From positions 43,166,555 through 43,230,554 of the forward strand of contig OX467083.1 in the NCBI GenBank assembly GCA_950106755.1: 64,000 nucleotides of DNA, given 5' to 3'. Below the pieces are notes generated by a model, which was not told the origin of the DNA, made no database searches, and saw nothing but the letters and a program-made list of their open reading frames with translations. Numbering within the stretch: the first letter of the stretch is position 1; every line of letters starts with the position of its first letter. Both the position numbers and the translations under genes were made by a program. Below are positions 60,100 through 64,000 of this stretch, in pieces. This DNA is from Climacium dendroides. Taxonomy: Eukaryota > Streptophyta > Bryopsida > Hypnales > Climaciaceae.

Positions 60100-60242
60100 G
60101 AAGTAAACTACCCTATTCTAGGCCAAATGGGAGCAAGCACATTGTTACATTTAAGTTTTGAAATGTACACTACTACAATAATACAATTTTACCCAGAATG
60201 ATGTTGCTCCCATTTGGCCTAGAATGGAGTAGTTTACCTTAA
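60100..60242. mobile_element. Foldback MITE, 143 bp
   Basis: AGTAAACTACCCTATTCTAG plus GCCAAATGGGAGCAA faces the complement, which ends GGAGTAGTTTACCTTAA. Arms are about 45 bp with few mismatches. The inner part shares ATGGGAGCAA and AAATGTACAC with the element at 30719. Confidence 0.82.
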
Positions 60243-62159
60243 ATGGCTACATTCTTTTTACATGGTTATTGCTAGAGTTTTAGTTGAGCAAGCAAATGAG
60301 CAACACAAAACTGCCATCTAAGCATTCAAAAGTTTTATTTGTATACTCTTAAGTGTTGGTTACATTCTAGCACTTTGGAATTTGTTAAAATAATAAATAC
60401 TTGGGAGGTTCCCTTCTTCATAATATAGAGTAAATTTGCCAATTACCACTCAAACAAAATTCAAATCCTTCTCCACATAAATATAGAGATTTGCGTGTTT
60501 TGAAATTTGGTGTGATTATTAAATATCTTGTTAAAATTCACCTTCCAAAATAAAATGCAAAAAGGTTTCTTTCTACAAACTTCATTGCAATTTAAGGTGA
60601 TGCACCTTAATTAAAAATCCTTGCAACCCTTCACCGTACAAATGCACAATGTATATATAGTCATTGGGCAATGACACAAAGTTTTGTTTCCATCACAATT
60701 GAATTGGTAGTTGAATCGTGTGATTATTTTGCGGTAAATGGAAATGGTTGTTGTCCGGTTTTGGAATGCATGCAATCAATGGCCAGTTTACTCTATATTT
60801 TTGAAAAATTCTTTTTGAAGTTTACATTAAGTATGAAAAATCTATTTTTGAAAAACAAATGATTTTAACATGATTTTTCTATTCAAGATTTTATGCATAG
60901 GTATTCACTACACTTTTTGATTTTTTTAGTGTTGAGGGCTCTTGGAGATGAACCTCAAGTACGCTAGATCTTGGAGAAAAAATCACATTAGAGATTGACT
61001 TAAAAAAATATAGAATAGATTTTGAGAAGCTATAAATTGATTGGAGGTATGTATATTATGCCCTTAACCTCATATTTTTTGGTGACCAATTTTTAGATTT
61101 GACATGTGTAAAGAGGATTGAAAGACTTCAAATCACTTTCACAAGTTTTAACACCCTCACAATCAAACATTATAATCTTTCAATCCATAAGTGATATTGA
61201 TGTGTTTTTTTTCTTATATGATCATTAACATGTCTAATGTTAATTTGTATGGTTGTAATTTTTTTAAATTGATAAAACTTATCAAAATTTTGATATTTTG
61301 TTCAATTTAGAGCAAATTCAAAGAAGTTCAAAAAAGGCCTTGGACATTTAGAGGTTAAAGTAATATTCAACTATACCATTGTATTCAATACTCTCTATAT
61401 GGAACAAAGGAGTATCCTTTAAGATAGGATGCTCCAAAACCAACTATTTTTTAGAATTCATAATCTATGTTTTGATCATGAATGGTCACTTACCTTCACC
61501 CAAAACAACCATAAGATTTCAAGAAGAACCAGTGGAAATTTGAAGAGTTCCTTGAGGCAACCAATGGAAGTTGGGGATTTCATGTTTCAAGGGTGTCTTT
61601 TTAAAGGGAATCTAGGAAGCATAAATAGGTATTCAATGCTATCAACTAAAAAAATTCATAAAATATTTACTGAGTATCGGATAATTACAAAATAACTTCG
61701 ATTGGTTTTTAGTTGAGTACACTAACATTCAAACCAAAAAAAATCATCACTTGCACCACACACCTAGCATTGGCAGGGCATCGAAATATTATTCTATCTC
61801 AGAACTTTCCTGGTTTGGTGCTTCTACCTTTAATAACACAACCGGACAATCATATCAACTGATCAAACTTATCGAAGTGAAGACTCAAATTTCAAAACTG
61901 TCTTCTGAACATCGTGAATATCACTCTATCTCAAAACTGTTTCTGAATAAATTTTTCTGAACGTATTGAAAAACTCCACATTCAGGCTCTGACCCAAGGA
62001 TACAAGAACAGTGTCGCACCAAAGTGATGTTGCCGGCAACAGACACTGATTATAACGTATCTTCCACTCACTCTTTGAGAGTCTCGAAGTGACTATCTCT
62101 AAGATTCTAGAATCCTCAAAGTCAACAATTACAACACTCAGATTGTGAGCGTTTACAAC
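60243..62159. other. AT-rich intergenic DNA with one weak TTAA element
   Basis: 61064-61358 starts TTAACCTCATATTTT and ends CATTTAGAGGTTAA, possibly a decayed TTAA-type element (weak). A 30-bp piece near 61165 matches the repeat at 8440. No gene recognised. Confidence 0.45.
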
Positions 62160-62356
62160 TTTACATAATTTCCACTGTCATGAACATACAATAACAAAAA
62201 AATTGTCATTCTTCCTGCCGCTCCGGGTTGCAGGTCAGTAATATATATAACTGACCAGGCATTTATTAAGGCAACAAGCATACGAATTGTCCGTGTGGTG
62301 CCATCGGAGGGCTTCTTCAAACAAGCATGGCTTTGACATGGATCTAAGTAGCAAAA

Positions 62357-63403
62357 TCAGTGATCCGAGCCCATCGTCCTCAGTAGGTGATGAACCAACT
62401 TCATCGGTACAATAGCATCCTGTAAGCAATCATGAGGTTCGCCCTCCTCTCTCAACTTGTACCCCAAAACCTCTTTACACAGATGGTAAAGGCTGCAAAG
62501 CTCGTTCGCCTTTTTTCTCTGATCGACAAACAGCATTGCTGTATCGATCACCCTCTTGTAATCAATTCCCAATGCATTCAAATCATTAAACAAAGAATGT
62601 CCCACAAGAATCGTGCCGGGAGTTACTAAATCCATCACCAGCGCTTGAGCACCAGCTTGTGTGAGAGTCGCTCCTCGGAGATTCGCCTCCGTAATCCCGT
62701 GGATACGTGTGTAATAGTCGATCACCTTTCCGGCGGGTAAAACGAATTTATCAATCAAGGGCTCGTAATCACTCCCAACTGCACACAGACGAGCAAGGCA
62801 ATAAAATCTACGACCACCTTCTTCACACTCCACCTTCTCGGAGTCGATGGAAACCAGCTTGACAGGGCTACTCGGGTCTCCCCGACTGGGGTGTTTCCAA
62901 CCCTCCTTCCAGGATTTGAAGTTGTAAGTCTTCCAAAAAAGAGGATCGGATTGCGTGTCCTCCACAAGCTTCTGCTCCAAACAATCTGCAAATGGGTGAG
63001 TTTCGTTCAGCACGAGTTGTCTTGCCATGTGTTTGGCCCAGTTCCTGACCCGAGCAGCCAGTTGGATGTCTTCCTCTTTGGTGTAAGTCTGCACACAAGC
63101 AGCGAGTACGTCCACGCCCTGAGTTTTAGTCTTTGTCAGGTCTTGAGGATCCAATGTCCTCAATGACTTCACCATGATTTGGAAATCAGGATGCTGCACG
63201 ACATCAGCAAGAGTCCCCTCCTCCATGTTGTTCACAAGCGGCACTACAACCTTGCGGTCTCGCTGCTTCCCCTTGATTTGCGTCCATGAACTCCCATTCA
63301 CAATTTTCTTGAGAATGGTGTGATCGATATCTTTGAATTCGTCAAAGCTGGTGGAATCGACTAGATGAGGTGTTGGATCACTCATCCCGTTGCTGGTCGT
63401 CAT
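62357..63403 (-). CDS. DEDDh 3'-5' exoribonuclease, SDN/REX family
   Basis: Likely degrades small RNAs or trims RNA 3' ends, as plant SDN proteins do. The single coding exon of 348 residues starts at ATG 63403, seven bases after a good 3' splice site (CTTGCAG), so the leader is probably spliced. An N-terminal helical region (about 60-180, with the SDN-like YTKEEDIQLAARVRNWAK) precedes the exonuclease fold. The five active-site residues are present: Asp187 and Glu189 (SIDSEKVE), Asp274 (GHSLFNDLNAL), His324 and Asp329 (PHDCLQDA). VIDTAMLF lies between. The first motif reads DSEK where family members usually have DCEM; the metal ligands are kept. Coding could begin in an unseen upstream exon, but the MTTSNGMSDP start looks natural. 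The 3' UTR probably extends to about 62160. Confidence 0.9.
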   Translation of the reverse strand: MTTSNGMSDPTPHLVDSTSFDEFKDIDHTILKKIVNGSSWTQIKGKQRDRKVVVPLVNNMEEGTLADVVQHPDFQIMVKSLRTLDPQDLTKTKTQGVDVLAACVQTYTKEEDIQLAARVRNWAKHMARQLVLNETHPFADCLEQKLVEDTQSDPLFWKTYNFKSWKEGWKHPSRGDPSSPVKLVSIDSEKVECEEGGRRFYCLARLCAVGSDYEPLIDKFVLPAGKVIDYYTRIHGITEANLRGATLTQAGAQALVMDLVTPGTILVGHSLFNDLNALGIDYKRVIDTAMLFVDQRKKANELCSLYHLCKEVLGYKLREEGEPHDCLQDAIVPMKLVHHLLRTMGSDH

Positions 63404-64000
63404 TGGTAAGCTGCAAGCCCAAGCCCCCCCCCCCCAAAAAAAAATTAGTAACATTGAAACTGATTGGAATGAAAAAGTGAGACATATGTTTTCTTTTGAC
63501 AACCTATCCTTGTAATCTTTTAAAACAAGGTCTATAGAAAACCGTAATAAGAAACATTTTTTTTAAAACGGCTAATCATCATCTTTTCAACATTGGTTTA
63601 TAGATTCTTAATAACACAAAAATTGTAACAAAAATTAGTTTTGTTCTTTTTACAATTGGTTCTCATGATCTTTTCAAAATAGGTTTACCAATATTACGAT
63701 AAAATTGAAATTATAGTTAAAAAATTTGCTTCCTTTTTTACAACTAATCATTATATCTTTTCAGATTAAGTTAGTTGTAATCCTACAATAACACCAAAAT
63801 TATAGTAAAGATACTAGCATTCTTTTCACAACTAATCCTTGATATCTTTTCAAACCAGGTTAGAAGTCCTACAACAACCGTAGTTCATGTGTTCTCTCCC
63901 AAAATCTAGACATTAGTTTGCTTTTCACAAGTAATTCTTGTTATCTATTTCAAACTATAAGCTTTACACAAAATTCGACGCAAAAAAAGAACATATGCAA
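63404..64000. other. Upstream flank of the SDN-like gene
   Basis: Holds the probable 5'-UTR intron end and a C-run/A-run (about 63424-63445), then AT-rich DNA with repeated ATCTTTTCA phrases at about 63581, 63670, 63755 and 63846 (loose spacing near 90 bp). No gene seen to the window edge. Confidence 0.5.

Overview
The window looks like nuclear DNA of a land plant. The genes are split by short introns with canonical GT/AG borders. Several gene starts carry telobox-like motifs (AAACCCTA or its reverse), and one has a TGGGCC-type site. The gene set is plant-typical: an organellar adenylate kinase, an SDN-like nuclease, and a CSA homologue with a plant-style insert. Intergenic DNA is very AT-rich and packed with small non-autonomous repeats. 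I would guess a bryophyte or another seedless plant, but the sequence alone does not settle this.

Six genes are well supported. From left to right they are: an atypical dual-specificity phosphatase-like protein of the Siw14/OCA type (+, 4221-6412, 6 exons); a mitochondrial or plastid adenylate kinase (-, 11695-13414, 4 exons); prolyl oligopeptidase (-, 35691-40968, 11 exons); the mitochondrial ATP synthase assembly factor ATP10 (-, 49722-50537, 1 exon); the Cockayne syndrome A / ERCC8 WD40 protein (+, 51111-55443, 9 exons); and a DEDDh 3'-5' exoribonuclease of the SDN/REX family (-, 62357-63403, 1 coding exon). I rebuilt each multi-exon gene by following reading phase across splice sites. ATP10 and CSA are divergent neighbours about 570 bp apart and may share a promoter. 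Weaker candidates are a transit-peptide-like first exon at 13696, a phase-consistent group of small exons at 48661-49156 (-), a short first exon at 56299, an internally repetitive ORF at 25134-25523 (-), and an ORF in a GC-rich island at 45001-45288 (-).

The rest, above all 14-35 kb, 42-48.5 kb and 56-62 kb, is a mosaic of inverted-repeat and tandem-repeat DNA with no convincing genes. I see at least a dozen foldback or terminal-inverted-repeat elements. One family of about 330 bp has five long copies and one fragment. Several families end in TTAAGGTA...TACCTTAA or TTAACCC...GGGTTAA, which suggests insertion at TTAA sites. The most striking single structure is a perfect 86-bp inverted repeat with a 21-bp spacer at 48248-48440. 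A separate short element recurs in the 5'-proximal introns or leaders of three different genes (4048-4128, 39875-39965, 51784-51850).

The genes do not form a pathway. They are unlinked housekeeping functions: nucleotide balance, peptide turnover, ATP synthase assembly, transcription-coupled repair and RNA turnover. Their common feature is that they sit as gene islands in repeat-dense DNA.
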